Shown here: piece after piece, positions 14,356-15,085 of the stretch | Layout of the letters: every line of letters begins with the position of its first letter | Numbering within the stretch: the stretch's first letter is position 1 | NCBI GenBank assembly: GCA_018882625.1 | Contig: VERO01000026.1 | Span: 1 to 15,085, forward strand | Reading direction: 5' to 3' | Origin: Phycisphaerales bacterium | Lineage (GTDB): Bacteria > Planctomycetota > Phycisphaerae > Phycisphaerales > SM1A02 | DNA length: 15,085 nt | The notes under the pieces: generated by a model | Databases searched by the model: none | What the model saw: the letters and a program-made list of their open reading frames with translations, nothing else | Told to the model about the DNA's origin: nothing | Program-made: the position numbers and the translations under genes

Positions 14356-15015
14356 ATGTTCAGGAACATGACCACTGCCTCGATCCGGCGTGCCGTCGCG
14401 TGCGCGACTCTTGCGTCAGGACTGTGTGCGGCCTCCGCGTCCGCGTCGTTCTCTACGGCGACCTATGTGCCGTGCGGAAGCACCGAGGGGTTCGGCAGTT
14501 TCCGTGCCGAGCTTGTCTACTCGTACGACGGCGGAACAAGCGCCAGCGTGTCCATCACGCTGACCAACGACACTGAGATGTCCCTCGGCGGCTACATCAC
14601 GGCGCTCGCGATCAGTCCCAATGCATCCGTCGGCGGCGTGTCGGCCGGTCTCGCGACGAATCTTGCGTTCGAGGGGATTGCCTCTCCGGTGTCGGCTCCG
14701 CCATACGGCGACTTTGCCGCCGGCTTCGGTCTCGGCGGATCGTTCCTCGGCAGCGGCGACCCAAGCGCAGGGATCGGTGTTGGCGGTTCGGGAACCTTCA
14801 ACTTCATGCTGAGTGGAAGCGCCGCTGTGCTCGCCGCACTGAACGCCGAAACGGTCCTGTCGCAGGGCGGCGGCTACGCCATGGTCGTCCGCTTCCGTGG
14901 CGGTGCGGTCGACGACTGGTCCGACAAGGTCGTGGGCTGCGCGCTTCCCGCTCCTGGCGCACTGGCGCTCCTGGGTGCCGCGGGACTGGTGCCTAGGCGC
15001 CGTCGGCGCGTGTGA
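14356..15015 (+). CDS. PEP-CTERM-type exported protein
   Basis: 219 aa. The ATG at 14356 has AAGGGAG 7 nt upstream. Residues 1 to about 30 form a signal peptide (basic n-region, Ala/Leu-rich core, cleavage at ASASA). The mature domain (about 31-190) is Gly/Ser/Ala-rich and beta-like, with SVSITLTNDTEMSLGGYITAL. That strand pattern recurs in PEP-CTERM proteins of planctomycetes. The C-terminus is a complete sorting signal: LPAPG, a hydrophobic helix (ALALLGAAGLV), then PRRRRRV. Such signals are processed by an exosortase-type enzyme at the inner membrane, sending the protein to the cell surface or extracellular matrix. No exosortase is in the window. Molecular function unknown. A strong terminator follows. 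Confidence 0.85.
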   Translation: MFRNMTTASIRRAVACATLASGLCAASASASFSTATYVPCGSTEGFGSFRAELVYSYDGGTSASVSITLTNDTEMSLGGYITALAISPNASVGGVSAGLATNLAFEGIASPVSAPPYGDFAAGFGLGGSFLGSGDPSAGIGVGGSGTFNFMLSGSAAVLAALNAETVLSQGGGYAMVVRFRGGAVDDWSDKVVGCALPAPGALALLGAAGLVPRRRRRV

Positions 15016-15044
15016 CTCATCCGCCTCCGCACACGCACCATGCG

Positions 15045-15081
15045 GCCGACCGGCCGGGCCATCGCCCGGCCGGTCGGCTTT
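15045..15081 (+). terminator. Rho-independent terminator after the last gene
   Basis: A perfect 15-bp GC-rich stem (left arm 15045-15059, right arm 15064-15078) with a CATC loop is followed by TTT at 15079-15081. It lies 29 nt after the PEP-CTERM gene stop. The window ends just after it. Confidence 0.85.
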
Positions 15082-15085
15082 GATG

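Overview
The window is a GC-rich bacterial chromosome segment with densely packed genes. Two or three proteins end in a PEP-CTERM-like sorting signal of the form PAPGALAL(L/V)G...RRRR. Together with a Thermus-type isocitrate dehydrogenase, this suggests a planctomycete, most likely Phycisphaerae-like. That assignment is inference: there is no rRNA or other marker gene here. I see no tRNA, CRISPR array, insertion sequence or phage gene.

Left part (1-4629, + strand): the C-terminal part of a SulP anion transporter fused to STAS and beta-carbonic anhydrase domains. It is followed closely by a fused permease/NBD ABC exporter protein and its HlyD-type periplasmic adaptor, whose genes overlap by 8 bp. 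The exporter's nucleotide-binding domain has lost several key residues (Walker A Lys, Q-loop Gln, canonical signature, H-loop His), so it looks like a pseudo-ATPase. A Thermus-type isocitrate dehydrogenase (4688-6154) follows. Its cofactor pocket reads Asp-Ile, the NAD type, rather than Lys-Tyr.

Middle (6134-11783): a minus-strand lipase-like alpha/beta hydrolase, probably a lipoprotein, converges on and overlaps icd. A plus-strand PEP-CTERM-type exported protein comes next. Its reading frame is interrupted by one amber codon just before the sorting signal, and it shares a CTAG stop with the convergent KefB/YbaL-type antiporter. A stress block follows: tandem UspA plus antiporter on the minus strand, then Hsp20 plus a DUF892/YciE ferritin-like protein on the plus strand, transcribed divergently from a 271 bp spacer. 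A Rho-independent terminator-like hairpin closes the Hsp20 operon.

Right part (11992-15085): three unrecognised minus-strand genes look like an operon (helical cytoplasmic protein, small secreted protein, and a third protein joined by an ATGA overlap). A 528 bp non-coding spacer with lower GC follows. Then come two plus-strand exported proteins with PEP-CTERM-like tails, the first divergent and the second canonical, and a 15-bp perfect hairpin terminator at the end of the window.

The most unusual points are the degenerate ABC ATPase, the amber-split PEP-CTERM gene, the orphan three-gene operon, and a two-part sequence motif shared by the regions upstream of hsp20 and of the last PEP-CTERM gene.
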